DNA of 64,000 bases from Yoonia sediminilitoris (GCF_003058085.1 NZ_QBUD01000001.1:310001-374000); one strand, 5' to 3'; shown: positions 1 to 8,604, numbered from the stretch's first letter. Notes: a model not told the origin generated them from the letters alone. Translations and numbers: made by a program.

Positions 1-1242
1 CGCGTCGCGGCCTATTTCCACACGGGCGGGACCACGGGGATGCCCAAGGTCGTGCAGCACCGCTATTCGGGGATAATCTATAACGCCTGGCTGGGTCACA
101 GGCTGCTTTTCAAGTCAACGGATGTGCAAATTTGCCCACTCCCGCTGTTCCATGTTTTTGCCACTGTCGTCTGTATGGGGGCGTCGCTTGGGTCGGGTGC
201 CGAGATCGTCTTTCCGACGCCGCAAGGTTACCGTGGCGAAGGTGTTTTCGACAACTTCTGGAAGCTGGTCGAGAAACATAAAGTCTCCTTCATGATTACT
301 GTGCCAACGGCGATGTCCGCGTTGATGCAGCGCAAGGTCGATGCCGATATTTCCACGCTGCGGCTGGCATTTTGCGGATCAGCGCCGCTGCCGCTGGAAT
401 TGTACAAGCGGTTTGAAGCCGCCGCAGGTGTCACAATTTGCGAAGGCTATGGGCTGACCGAGGCAACATGTCTTGTTTCTATCAACCCGCCGGACGGTGA
501 AAAACGTGTGGGTTCAATCGGCAATGCCTTTCCCTACACCGACGTCAAGATCATATCGACCGCGACTGGCGAAGAGGTCGGCGTTGATGAAATCGGAGAG
601 ATTTGCGTGTCAAATCCCGGCGTTTCCATGGGCGAAACCTATACCGAGGCGGACAAGAATGCAGATCTTTACTACCCCGGCACCCGATCTGAAAAGCAAT
701 ATTTGCGCACGGGTGATCTGGGGCGGATCGATGCGGATGGATATGTCTGGATCACGGGGCGGGCCAAAGACCTGATCATCCGTGGCGGCCACAACATCGA
801 CCCCGCCGAAATCGAAGAGGCGCTCGCCGGTCACGAGGCCGTTGCCTTTGCCGGTGCCATCGGCCAACCCGACGCGCACGCGGGCGAGGTGCCTTGCGCT
901 TTTGTCGAACTGGTTGCAGGTGCCAATGTGACAGACGAAGAGCTGATCGCATATGCCAAAGAGCGCATTCACGAACGCGCGGCACACCCGAAACATTTGG
1001 AGATCATGCCCGAATTACCCAAGACGGCAGTGGGAAAAATCTTTAAACCTGACTTGCGCAAATCAGCAATCACCCGTGTTTTCAACGCAGCATTGGCGGA
1101 TATCGATGCCACCGTCACCGCTGTCACGGAGGATAAAAAGCGTGGGCTGGTTGCACATATTTCAAAATCAGGGTCTGTATCTGACGATGACATCAAAAAC
1201 GCGTTGGGCGCATTCACGGTGCCATGGGAAACCGTGGACTAG
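1..1242 (+). CDS. acyl-CoA synthetase, AMP-forming (5' truncated by window edge)
   Basis: This is the 3' part of an ANL-superfamily adenylating enzyme, which activates a carboxylic acid to acyl-AMP and then acyl-CoA. The frame is open from base 1, and the first codons already encode the phosphate-binding loop YFHTGGTTGMPK, so the true start lies upstream. Further family motifs follow: GYGLTEATC (A5 region), YLRTGDLGRIDADGYVWITGR (hinge region) and the C-terminal PKTAVGKIFK segment with the catalytic lysine. The substrate cannot be read from sequence. The next gene, a 3-hydroxyisobutyrate-type dehydrogenase 33 bases downstream on the same strand, suggests a shared acyl or hydroxyacid catabolic role, which is inference. 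Confidence 0.9.
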   Translation, partial: RVAAYFHTGGTTGMPKVVQHRYSGIIYNAWLGHRLLFKSTDVQICPLPLFHVFATVVCMGASLGSGAEIVFPTPQGYRGEGVFDNFWKLVEKHKVSFMITVPTAMSALMQRKVDADISTLRLAFCGSAPLPLELYKRFEAAAGVTICEGYGLTEATCLVSINPPDGEKRVGSIGNAFPYTDVKIISTATGEEVGVDEIGEICVSNPGVSMGETYTEADKNADLYYPGTRSEKQYLRTGDLGRIDADGYVWITGRAKDLIIRGGHNIDPAEIEEALAGHEAVAFAGAIGQPDAHAGEVPCAFVELVAGANVTDEELIAYAKERIHERAAHPKHLEIMPELPKTAVGKIFKPDLRKSAITRVFNAALADIDATVTAVTEDKKRGLVAHISKSGSVSDDDIKNALGAFTVPWETVD

Positions 1243-1275
1243 GGCGCACCAAGAGACAGGAAAAGGACCAAAATC

Positions 1276-2148
1276 ATGGCAAAAGTAGCATTCTTAGGCC
1301 TTGGGGTCATGGGGTATCCTATGGCTGGACACCTTAAGGCGGCCGGGCATGACGTAACGGTATACAACCGGACCGCCAGCAAGGCAGAGGCATGGGTGGC
1401 ACAGCACGGCGGGGCGATGGCGACCACACCTGCGGCCGCAGCCGAGGGCGCGGAATATGTCATGTCATGCGTTGGGAACGATGATGATCTGCGTGCCGTG
1501 TGTGTTGGCGAGAACGGTGCCTTTGCCAGTATGGGGGCGCATACGATCTTTGTGGATCATACCACAGTCTCGGCGGCTGTGACGCGCGAGTTGTACAGCG
1601 TGGCGGCCGACAAAAGCATTGCTTTCATTGATGCGCCTATTTCCGGCGGGCAAGCAGGCGCAGAAAACGGTGCGCTGTCAATCATGTGCGGGGGTGATCA
1701 GGCAAGCTATGATTCCGCCGAAGCCATTATGCAGGCCTATGCCCGCATTTGTCGCAGAATGGGTGAAAGCGGTGCTGGCCAACTGACGAAGATGTGCAAT
1801 CAGATCGCGATCGCTGGGCTGGTTCAGGGCTTGTCCGAGGCACTCCATTTCGCCCAGAAGGCCGAGTTGGACGGCAAAGCAGTTGTGGAAGTGATCAGTC
1901 AGGGTGCGGCTGGCAGCTGGCAGATGTCCAACCGCTATGAAACGATGTTGGACGATCATTTTGAACATGGATTTGCCGTTGACTGGATGCGCAAAGACCT
2001 TGGTATCTGCCTTGATACAGCAGATGAAAACGGCGCAAGCCTTCCAGTGACCGCCTTGGTCGATCAATTCTATAAGGATGTTCAGAAATTGGGTGGCGGG
2101 CGCTGGGATACCTCTTCGCTGCTGAAACGTCTGCAAGCGATGGGTTGA
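1276..2148 (+). CDS. NAD(P)-dependent beta-hydroxyacid dehydrogenase (3-hydroxyisobutyrate dehydrogenase family)
   Basis: This 290-residue protein has the N-terminal dinucleotide-binding fingerprint FLGLGVMG, the substrate-binding signature DAPISGGQAGAENG near residue 120 and the catalytic-lysine segment GAGQLTKMCNQ near residue 170. These define the HIBADH / tartronate-semialdehyde reductase family, and the length is typical. It oxidises or reduces a small 3-hydroxy acid with NAD(P). The start is preceded by an AGGAAAAGG-like ribosome site. It probably forms a transcription unit with the preceding acyl-CoA synthetase. Which hydroxyacid it uses is not decided; MmsB and GarR are alternatives. 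Confidence 0.88.
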   Translation: MAKVAFLGLGVMGYPMAGHLKAAGHDVTVYNRTASKAEAWVAQHGGAMATTPAAAAEGAEYVMSCVGNDDDLRAVCVGENGAFASMGAHTIFVDHTTVSAAVTRELYSVAADKSIAFIDAPISGGQAGAENGALSIMCGGDQASYDSAEAIMQAYARICRRMGESGAGQLTKMCNQIAIAGLVQGLSEALHFAQKAELDGKAVVEVISQGAAGSWQMSNRYETMLDDHFEHGFAVDWMRKDLGICLDTADENGASLPVTALVDQFYKDVQKLGGGRWDTSSLLKRLQAMG

Positions 2149-2222
2149 TAGGCCCCCTCAGCGGTCGGCAATGGCGACAGGGCCTGTTGTTGATGAGGGA
2201 TCCACGACAATCGCGGTTTCTT

Positions 2223-2246
2223 GCAGGCCCCAGCGACAGGGCCTGC
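2223..2246. terminator. hairpin between convergent genes
   Basis: GCAGGCCC and GGGCCTGC form a perfect 8-bp stem around an 8-base loop. It lies between the convergent dehydrogenase gene and cheD, where a bidirectional terminator would be expected. There is no long T-run, so this is a weak call. Confidence 0.4.
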
Positions 2247-2256
2247 GGCATAGAGC

Positions 2257-2793
2257 CTAAAACAGTGTGATGTCATCAACTGGCTTCGGTTGCGGTTTGA
2301 CAACTTCGTCCGGTGCTTGTCCGCTAACCTGTAATTGTCTGGCCGCACCTGTTGTGGGCACAAATTGCACGCGACGCGCCATATCGCCACCGATGCTTTG
2401 CGATATGCACGGGATTCCCTCGCGCTCCAGGAACTCTTTGGCGAAGATACCATTGGACTGACCGATGTCACGGGCATGGGTTGTCATACGTGCACCGCCA
2501 AAAAGCTTTGCCTTCAGGTTGTCCCGGTTCCCGCCCGCCCGCAGGACCTTGTTGATCAGAAGCTCCATCGCGTTGACGCCATATTTCAGGTCACTGCTGC
2601 TGCTTCCCTTCTCTCCGGCAAGCAAAAAATGGTTCATGCCCCCGACCGACGCGACATCGTCATAGAGACAAACTGATATGCATGATCCGAGGACAGTGGA
2701 CATGACGACGGCGGGGTCTGCCGACACTGAATATTCGCCTTGAACAACAGTCACTGTCTTTTGTGGGTTGGTCGAAGGGGCGCCAAAACTCAT
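2257..2793 (-). CDS. cheD: chemoreceptor glutamine deamidase CheD
   Basis: CheD deamidates glutamines of methyl-accepting chemotaxis proteins and so tunes receptor adaptation. The 178-residue protein has the family's catalytic Cys in VLGSCISVCLYD (Cys38), His in GGMNHFLL (His55) and the KLFGGARM segment. It overlaps the end of cheB by four bases (ATGA), which shows translational coupling, and it is the last gene of the chemotaxis operon. Beyond the conserved domain there is a proline/lysine-rich linker ending in VDDITLF. That terminal hexapeptide resembles the end of the CheT-like protein encoded two genes upstream. Confidence 0.93.
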   Translation of the reverse strand: MSFGAPSTNPQKTVTVVQGEYSVSADPAVVMSTVLGSCISVCLYDDVASVGGMNHFLLAGEKGSSSSDLKYGVNAMELLINKVLRAGGNRDNLKAKLFGGARMTTHARDIGQSNGIFAKEFLEREGIPCISQSIGGDMARRVQFVPTTGAARQLQVSGQAPDEVVKPQPKPVDDITLF

Positions 2794-3773
2794 GCGATCG
2801 TCCTTAACTTCGCCGCACTCAAAAGTGCTGGCCCGATTTCATGGATAGGGAGCTGTTTTTCGACACCGCCTAGTTCATGTGCAACCCTTGGCATGCCATA
2901 AATCACGCTGGATGCTTCGTCTTGCCCGATCGTCCGTGCCCCGGCACGACGTAGGGCCGCAAGCCCATTTGCACCATCGCGCCCCATACCCGTCAGAATA
3001 GCGGCAATGATATCCTGACCGAAGGGGATTGCTGATTGAAACATCACATCAACTGATGGTCTGTGCCCCATGACCGGATCACCGGGCCATATTTCTATTC
3101 TTTTTCTGCGGCTTCTGGCAAGCCGGAGATGTGCCGTATCGTCGGGCGCAAGGTAGATGTGGCCCGCTTCCGGGCACATGCCGGACGCCGCGGGCAACAC
3201 GTTTGCCGCAGTTCCACTGTCGAGCAGTCTGGCGAGACTTGCTGCGAATTGACCACCGGTGTGCTGAACGATCAAAGTCGGCGGGCATGTATTGGTGAAG
3301 TGCTTCAACACGTTGAGCAATGCTTCCACACCACCAGCTGATGATCCGATGAGGATCAAGCGCGTGGGATCAAATGTCTGACTCTGAGGTCGGGGAGGAG
3401 ACGGGGCTCCGGTGCGCGTGGCCCTGGAGCAAACCTGCCGGATTATGCTGAGCAAGGCTTGGTCGGGGGCGTCCGTCGCAATTCTTGCAATGCTCGGCCC
3501 ACTTTCCGCAGGCAAAGGGGTCTCATGCGTACCAACGACGATGCAGCCAATGCCCATGATCCGGAATAATGATGCGAGAAGCTCAAATTCGGGGCAATCT
3601 GATAGCGCATGGCTTAGAATAACGGCATCAGGCTTTTGATGTTCTGCGAAATCATAGGTTTGGGTTAAGTCAGAAGTAATCTTCGCAACATGAAATTCGC
3701 CGTCAAGCTCAATAATGCGTCGCATACGCCCGGCAGTTGTAGGCGAAGAATGTGCAATCAGGATTTCGCTCAA
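2790..3773 (-). CDS. cheB: CheB-type protein-glutamate methylesterase with degenerate receiver domain
   Basis: CheB removes methyl groups from chemoreceptor glutamates. The C-terminal half is a normal methylesterase: IGSSAGG (nucleophile Ser145), IVQHTGG (His171) and LTGMGRDGANGL (Asp266) give the catalytic triad. The N-terminal 115 residues have the length and spacing of a response-regulator receiver, but the acidic pair is replaced (IAHSS at residues 6-10). The phospho-acceptor Asp is Ser54 (VILSHAL), and the usual C-terminal Lys is not evident. The enzyme is therefore unlikely to be switched on by CheA phosphorylation, which is inferred from residue loss. It is coupled to cheD, and a 219-base gap separates it from the gene upstream. 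Confidence 0.92.
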   Translation of the reverse strand: MSEILIAHSSPTTAGRMRRIIELDGEFHVAKITSDLTQTYDFAEHQKPDAVILSHALSDCPEFELLASLFRIMGIGCIVVGTHETPLPAESGPSIARIATDAPDQALLSIIRQVCSRATRTGAPSPPRPQSQTFDPTRLILIGSSAGGVEALLNVLKHFTNTCPPTLIVQHTGGQFAASLARLLDSGTAANVLPAASGMCPEAGHIYLAPDDTAHLRLARSRRKRIEIWPGDPVMGHRPSVDVMFQSAIPFGQDIIAAILTGMGRDGANGLAALRRAGARTIGQDEASSVIYGMPRVAHELGGVEKQLPIHEIGPALLSAAKLRTIA

Positions 3774-3992
3774 AGACTCCGCCTTTCTTTGTAGAATAAA
3801 TGAATGACCGTTGTCATTTCTGCAAACATTCGCAGCCTCCGTCCTTTTGATCTTAGAAGTTTACGAACGCGTTAAAATTCAGATCATAGTTTGCACCTCT
3901 AAACGCGCGGTTGGGCACCTTTTCGGTAGGTCAGGCGGCAAAAACAAGCATGGCTAGCGGCACAACGATGCGACAGGTCCACATGATGTCTT
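3774..3992. other. 219-base AT-rich gap inside the che operon
   Basis: All other che genes overlap or are separated by at most 37 bases, but this stretch between the CheT-like gene and cheB is long and AT-rich. I see no open reading frame with a ribosome site. It may hold a secondary promoter for cheB-cheD. No clear -35/-10 pair was picked out by eye. Confidence 0.4.
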
Positions 3993-4361
3993 TCAAAATA
4001 ATGAGATGTCGTCGTTGCCCCGTGCAATAGAATCCACAATGACGCCTTCAGATACGAGAGTACGCAGCCATTCCAGTCGTCCAGGAGAAATGACTGCGTC
4101 AAGGTCGACTTCACGAAAAGACACTTCGCCCGAGCGAGCGCGTTCAAAAATGCAAGCCAATTCTTCTATAGACTGAATAACAAGATCAATTTTTTGCAGA
4201 GTTTGGCGAGGTATTTCTGAACGATCAACAACTTGGTTTGCATCGATTACAGAGTTTTCGATTTCAGCGACCATTAGTCCAATCTGGCGACAGGCAACGG
4301 TTATGCGATCCATGAACATATCAGTCCCAAGATAGGCTTCGCATTTTGACAAGGCTGTCAT
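3993..4361 (-). CDS. cheT: CheT-like chemotaxis protein with CheZ-type DXXXQ motif
   Basis: This is a 122-residue, largely helical protein. The start is the ATG at 4361, which overlaps the cheY2 stop as ATGA; a longer in-frame reading exists but would run into cheY2. The central helix contains KIDLVIQSIEELA, placing Asp59 and Gln63 in the DXXXQ pattern that CheZ uses to dephosphorylate CheY-P. The C-terminus reads DDISLF, reminiscent of the short CheY-binding tail of CheZ. A small protein called CheT in the Sinorhizobium meliloti che operon is described as having such a motif and acting in signal termination. Placement next to cheY2 fits. Assignment is by motif and context, not by alignment. 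Confidence 0.65.
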   Translation of the reverse strand: MTALSKCEAYLGTDMFMDRITVACRQIGLMVAEIENSVIDANQVVDRSEIPRQTLQKIDLVIQSIEELACIFERARSGEVSFREVDLDAVISPGRLEWLRTLVSEGVIVDSIARGNDDISLF

Positions 4362-4744
4362 AGGCGCCCAACGACGCTTTCGATACATTGCTTCATGCTC
4401 GCGGTCGAAAATGGCTTCTTAATGATATTGTTCAGGCCAAGTGCCTTGCCTTGAGCCACAATTTGAGGTGTCGGGTTGCCCGTTACAAGAATAAAGCCAA
4501 TTCGAGCGGTTGTCTTGTTTTGCCGGAGTGCTTTTAGAAGCTCCAATCCATCCATACCTGGCATATTATAATCGGATAATACTAAATGGACGGGATCTGC
4601 GACAAGCTTTGCCAATGCCGCTTGTCCATCATTTTCAGCTTGGTTCTTCCAAATACCCATTTCTTCAATCGCCTGAATTAGCAATCCACGGCTGACGCCC
4701 ATGTCGTCGACGACCATGACGCGCAAAGTATCTTTAAGGCTCAT
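4358..4744 (-). CDS. cheY2: single-domain response regulator CheY (second copy, CheY2)
   Basis: This 128-residue receiver domain has all key residues: acidic pair in MVVDD, phospho-acceptor Asp in VLSDYNMPGMDG, Thr in LVTGN and Lys in IKKPF. In alphaproteobacteria with two CheY proteins, one usually drives the flagellar motor and the other works as a phosphate sink. By synteny with Sinorhizobium, this downstream copy would be the motor-acting CheY2, but that is inference. The stop codon overlaps the start of the CheT-like gene, so the two are translationally coupled. Confidence 0.92.
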   Translation of the reverse strand: MSLKDTLRVMVVDDMGVSRGLLIQAIEEMGIWKNQAENDGQAALAKLVADPVHLVLSDYNMPGMDGLELLKALRQNKTTARIGFILVTGNPTPQIVAQGKALGLNNIIKKPFSTASMKQCIESVVGRL

Positions 4745-4781
4745 TTCTTAGGTTTCCCTTCTTGCACAGCGTGATGCCGCG

Positions 4782-5648
4782 CTAATTTGCGTGGGTCTTT
4801 CTATAGGAGGTAATTCCAGCACTTTCGAACTTTGCCGCTGCTGGTCCGGAAAGGCGCTCTGAATGACCGATCATGAGGTAGCCTCCCGGCTTCAATATCT
4901 CACCGAACCGTGACCACAGCCGCATTTGTGTCGATTTGTCAAAATAGATTGCCGCATTGCGGCACATTATGACATCAAATCGCTTTCGCATCGGCCACGG
5001 TTCCATGAGATTCAGCTGGCCAAAAGAGATCAGCTCACGCAAGCTGTGATGCATGGCGAAGACGCCGTCATTGACACTCTGAGGATCAACCATCCTAGCG
5101 ATCCGATCAGCTGGAATCGCGTCTCTCTCCTCTCGCGGGTATTGGCCCTTTTTTGCTTTTTTAAGAACCACAGGATCTACATCAGTTGCGAGAATCTTGA
5201 AATCGAAGCGAGGAGCTTCCGGGAAAACCTCTAATACAGTAGCGGCGAGGCAATAGGCCTCCTGACCTGCGGAACAGGCTGCTGACCAAATGCGCACCGT
5301 TTCACCAGAGCGCGCTGCTTGGGAGAGTGTGGGCAAGATCTCATTCTGCAATTGGTCGAAGTGATGTTTCTCGCGAAAGAAATGTGTCACATTTGTTGTC
5401 AGCGCTGTGAGAAGATGAGATTGCTCAGCCTCGCCCGCCGGGCTACCGAGCAATTTGCAGTATTCACGAAAATTGTTGAAACCGAGGGCGCGAATCCGCT
5501 TTGCAAGACGCGAATAGACAAGCGCCCGCTTGGACTCCTGGAGGAACAAGCCATATTTATTTTTGACGAGCTGTGCGATGACCCGAAAATCCTCGTCCGT
5601 AAAGGTGTACTCGTCACGTGTCTCCGAGCTTTTTGTAGCGATGCTCAT
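4782..5648 (-). CDS. cheR: chemotaxis protein methyltransferase CheR
   Basis: CheR transfers methyl groups from S-adenosylmethionine to chemoreceptor glutamates. The 288-residue protein has the N-terminal helical CheR domain (residues about 15-75), the receptor-methylation segment TTNVTHFFREKHHF, and the SAM-binding region WSAACSAGQEAYCLA. The latter is a variant of the usual GCSTGEEPYS. FDVIMCRNAAIYFD and the GGYLMIGHSERL strand close the Rossmann-like fold. The start overlaps the cheW stop by four bases. There are 37 bases between it and cheY2. Confidence 0.94.
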   Translation of the reverse strand: MSIATKSSETRDEYTFTDEDFRVIAQLVKNKYGLFLQESKRALVYSRLAKRIRALGFNNFREYCKLLGSPAGEAEQSHLLTALTTNVTHFFREKHHFDQLQNEILPTLSQAARSGETVRIWSAACSAGQEAYCLAATVLEVFPEAPRFDFKILATDVDPVVLKKAKKGQYPREERDAIPADRIARMVDPQSVNDGVFAMHHSLRELISFGQLNLMEPWPMRKRFDVIMCRNAAIYFDKSTQMRLWSRFGEILKPGGYLMIGHSERLSGPAAAKFESAGITSYRKTHAN

Positions 5649-6112
5649 GCTGCCGCCTGACTGGAATTGGGCATAAGTGTGGTTAGATTGATGACTTTTG
5701 TCATGTCGTCGCCGACTGGGATCACCCCGAGAATAGCACGCGTTGTTGCATCTTCAGGGCCACGGGGTGTTTCGCGAACCATGTCAGAGTTGACCCCAAG
5801 AATTTCCGAGACAGACTCGACCAACAAGCCGACAATGCGCTCATCAATGGCAGTGATGATAATCACGTGACGCTCCGTTGGTTCAATTTTCTCGAAGCCC
5901 AGTTTGGCGGCAAGATCAATAATTGGAATCACTGCGCCGCGCAGGTTGATCACACCAAGTACATGTGATGCAGAGTGAGGAAGTATTGTGACCGGTGACC
6001 ATCGGCGAATCTCTCGTATTTGCGTAATTTCAATACAGAAATTCTGTCCCCCAGCCACAAGCGTGACGAACTCTAGTTTCTTTATTTGGGTTGGGTCAGC
6101 TGGCTCTTGCAT
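5645..6112 (-). CDS. cheW: chemotaxis coupling protein CheW
   Basis: CheW bridges receptors and the CheA kinase in the signalling array. The 155-residue protein is a single CheW (SH3-like) domain: KLEFVTLVAGGQNFCIEI at the start, the IREIRRW segment, and the hallmark LGVINLRGAVIPIIDLAAKLG in the middle. Its start lies inside the last codons of cheA (17-base overlap), and its end overlaps cheR by four bases. This is the only free-standing CheW in the window. Confidence 0.94.
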   Translation of the reverse strand: MQEPADPTQIKKLEFVTLVAGGQNFCIEITQIREIRRWSPVTILPHSASHVLGVINLRGAVIPIIDLAAKLGFEKIEPTERHVIIITAIDERIVGLLVESVSEILGVNSDMVRETPRGPEDATTRAILGVIPVGDDMTKVINLTTLMPNSSQAAA

Positions 6113-8234
6113 GGCTGCGGTCTCCCTCTAATGACGCATTGATATGAGATGACATTCCAGGTCCTGATGCTATTGCATCGGGGTCGATAATGAGCGCAAT
6201 TTTGCCGTCGCCCAATATTGTCGCTCCGGATACGCCGACGATCGAACCGTAGTTGCCTTGCATGCTTTTCACGACGACTTGTCGTTGGTCGAATATATCG
6301 TCTACGGCTAGCGCGCATTGTGCGATTGATTCCGTTTGTATCAGCAGGAGTATTCTGTCTGATATTTTCTTGTCTGTCGGTGGATGTCCGAGTTGTTCTC
6401 CCAGATCGACAATTGGCACGTATTCACCGCGGATCTTCAGCAACTCACTCTTCAAACCGAGTTTTGAAATGTCACTTTCTGCCGGGCGGATCGTTTCCAG
6501 TATGCTTGAAATTGGAACAACCATTGTCTGCCCGCCTATTGTGATAATCATCCCATCCATAACCGCGAGGGTCAGTGGCAAGGTGATTGAGAAGGTTGTG
6601 CCTTCTCCTGGGACGGTGCTAATGGCGATGCGGCCACCAAGCGCTGTAATCGCGGTCTTGACCACGTCCATGCCAACACCGCGGCCGGATAGATTGGTGA
6701 CTTCCGCAGCCGTGGAGAAGCCGGGTGCGAAGAGCAGCATATCGATTTCCGGGTCGGTCAGGACTGCGTCAGAAGATACTAGGCCCTTTTCAATCGCAAT
6801 TGCCCGAATCCGGGGCCGGTTGAGACCTGCACCATCGTCGGCAATTTCGATCACGATGCTTCCCGATCGTTGGTTGGCGGATAGGCGCAATGTTCCCGTT
6901 TGGACTTTGCCCGCAGCTTTGCGCTTGTCAGGCGCTTCGATCCCATGGTCAATCGCATTGCGGATCATATGGGTGAGCGGATCAGCAAGGCGTTCGACCA
7001 CGGTCTTGTCTACTTCTGTTGCTTCGCCCTCGGTGACAAGTTCAACATCCTTGCCTGTTGCATCTGCAGCTTCCCGCGCAATCCTCAGCATGCGTTGGAA
7101 CAGAGGTTTGACAGGCTGCGCCCGGATTGCCATCACACCTTCCTGAATCTCGCGGGCAAGCAACTTGTAATCGTCCAAATCGCCGAAAAGCTCTGACGAA
7201 TTAGGGAGTGCCGCTTCTTCGATACGCTGAGAAATGACGGATTGGTTGATGATGAGTTCGCCAACCGCATTGATCAATCTGTCAACTCTTTCGGGGTCTA
7301 CTCGTAATGTCGTGGCGGTTTTTTTTGCGGGGCGGTCGCCAGACTCGCCACCCTTGGGGGGGCTTGGCACATTGGGTGTACTGTCAGTCACTTCCGCCCG
7401 TGTTGATTTGGCAGGTGCTTCTTCAATCGCGACAACGGGTTCAGCTTCGGATGCGACATTAGCGAGGGGTTCATCCAGCCCGACGACGGGGGCCTCTGCA
7501 CCGGTATCCAATGGGGTGACACGGAGTTCACAAATATCATCCATGAACTGGAACACGTCATAAATCGGCAAGTCGGTCGCGATGTCTCCGATTTCAATAT
7601 GCCAAGTCAGATAACCCTTGTCCCAGACATAATCTTCGATGCCGTCTGGAAGTGCACTGTCGTCGACAGTGACCGTCGCAGGGCCAAGCTCTTTGAGCGC
7701 CGCAATGACCAGGACAGGATCATTACCGGTTGCATAGAATTCCTGCCCGGGTGTGAAAGATACCTTGTACCCTGGATTTGCCGCATCTTCGTCAGCAAAT
7801 CCCAGGCTCATTGCCTCAAAAACAAACTCCTCTTCGGGCTCGAGCGTTTCCTCGCCAAGGAAGCTCTGTAGATCTGCAAGGACTGGATCAACAACATCCC
7901 TGTTGGCTGGGGTCCCGTCACGTGCATCATCAACCAGATCGGCCAGAATATCGCCTGCCCGCTGCAAGGTACGCAGCAATTTCTCATCTGTCTCGAGCCG
8001 GTGCGAACGCACCTCGTCGAGGACGGTTTCGAACTTATGAGCAAAGCCGACAAGTTCATCCAAAGCAAAGGCACCTGCCGCACCTTTGATGGAGTGAACT
8101 GCGCGGAAAACGGCGTTTACCGTCTCGTCGTCAGCATCACCATCGCGCATCTCAACCAATCCTTCGGTCAAGGCAACGATAAGATCCTCACACTCCTCAA
8201 AGAAAGTATCAAGAATTGATGAGTCAGCTGGCAT
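6096..8234 (-). CDS. cheA: chemotaxis sensor histidine kinase CheA
   Basis: CheA autophosphorylates in response to receptor state and passes phosphate to CheY. Domains in order over 712 residues are: HPt with phospho-accepting His47 (AVHSIKGAAG), a response-regulator-binding region about 155-245, a Pro/Ala-rich linker with SPPKGGESG, and the dimerisation helix pair from about residue 309 (RVDPERVDRLINAVGELI). The ATP-binding domain follows with N-box MIRNAIDHGIE, DDGAGL and GRGVGMDVVKTAI, then a C-terminal CheW-like domain from about 570. All catalytic boxes look intact. It is preceded one base away by cheY1 and overlaps cheW. Confidence 0.96.
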   Translation of the reverse strand: MPADSSILDTFFEECEDLIVALTEGLVEMRDGDADDETVNAVFRAVHSIKGAAGAFALDELVGFAHKFETVLDEVRSHRLETDEKLLRTLQRAGDILADLVDDARDGTPANRDVVDPVLADLQSFLGEETLEPEEEFVFEAMSLGFADEDAANPGYKVSFTPGQEFYATGNDPVLVIAALKELGPATVTVDDSALPDGIEDYVWDKGYLTWHIEIGDIATDLPIYDVFQFMDDICELRVTPLDTGAEAPVVGLDEPLANVASEAEPVVAIEEAPAKSTRAEVTDSTPNVPSPPKGGESGDRPAKKTATTLRVDPERVDRLINAVGELIINQSVISQRIEEAALPNSSELFGDLDDYKLLAREIQEGVMAIRAQPVKPLFQRMLRIAREAADATGKDVELVTEGEATEVDKTVVERLADPLTHMIRNAIDHGIEAPDKRKAAGKVQTGTLRLSANQRSGSIVIEIADDGAGLNRPRIRAIAIEKGLVSSDAVLTDPEIDMLLFAPGFSTAAEVTNLSGRGVGMDVVKTAITALGGRIAISTVPGEGTTFSITLPLTLAVMDGMIITIGGQTMVVPISSILETIRPAESDISKLGLKSELLKIRGEYVPIVDLGEQLGHPPTDKKISDRILLLIQTESIAQCALAVDDIFDQRQVVVKSMQGNYGSIVGVSGATILGDGKIALIIDPDAIASGPGMSSHINASLEGDRSHARAS

Positions 8235-8235
8235 G

Positions 8236-8604
8236 TTACGCTCCTGTCAGGCGGCGAATGACGGACACGAGAGAATCATCGTCGAATGGCTTCACGATCC
8301 AGCCCGTAGCCCCTGCTTTACGCGCCTTCTCTTTCAGAGCGGCGCCACTTTCCGTTGTCAGCACCAGGACGGGCACACCGCGATTTACATCGCCACCGCG
8401 GATATCCTCAATTACGCCAAAACCGTCCTTGTTCGGCATATTGACGTCCGTAATCACGAGGTCAGCATGAGCCTCCTGAAACTTACTCACGCCATCAACA
8501 CCGTCTACAGCGGTCGTCACGCTGAAGCCCGCACCTTCAAGACAATTGGTCAGCAGAGTTCGGATCGTTTTTGAATCATCAATCGCTAAGATATGTGCGC
8601 TCAT
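8236..8604 (-). CDS. cheY1: single-domain response regulator CheY (first copy, CheY1)
   Basis: This 122-residue receiver domain starts MSAHILAIDDSKTIR, with the phospho-acceptor Asp in VITDVNMPNKDG, Thr in LVLTTES and Lys in IVKPFDDD. It sits between the STAS protein gene (four-base overlap) and cheA (one-base gap). In Sinorhizobium the equivalent cheS-cheY1-cheA arrangement encodes a CheY1 that serves as a phosphate sink helped by CheS. The same role here is inferred from gene order alone. Confidence 0.93.
   Translation of the reverse strand: MSAHILAIDDSKTIRTLLTNCLEGAGFSVTTAVDGVDGVSKFQEAHADLVITDVNMPNKDGFGVIEDIRGGDVNRGVPVLVLTTESGAALKEKARKAGATGWIVKPFDDDSLVSVIRRLTGA

Noticed and set aside
6253..7146. 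Plus-strand frame of about 300 codons inside cheA
   Set aside because: Ser/Arg/Ile-rich antisense shadow of the kinase domain; no motif.
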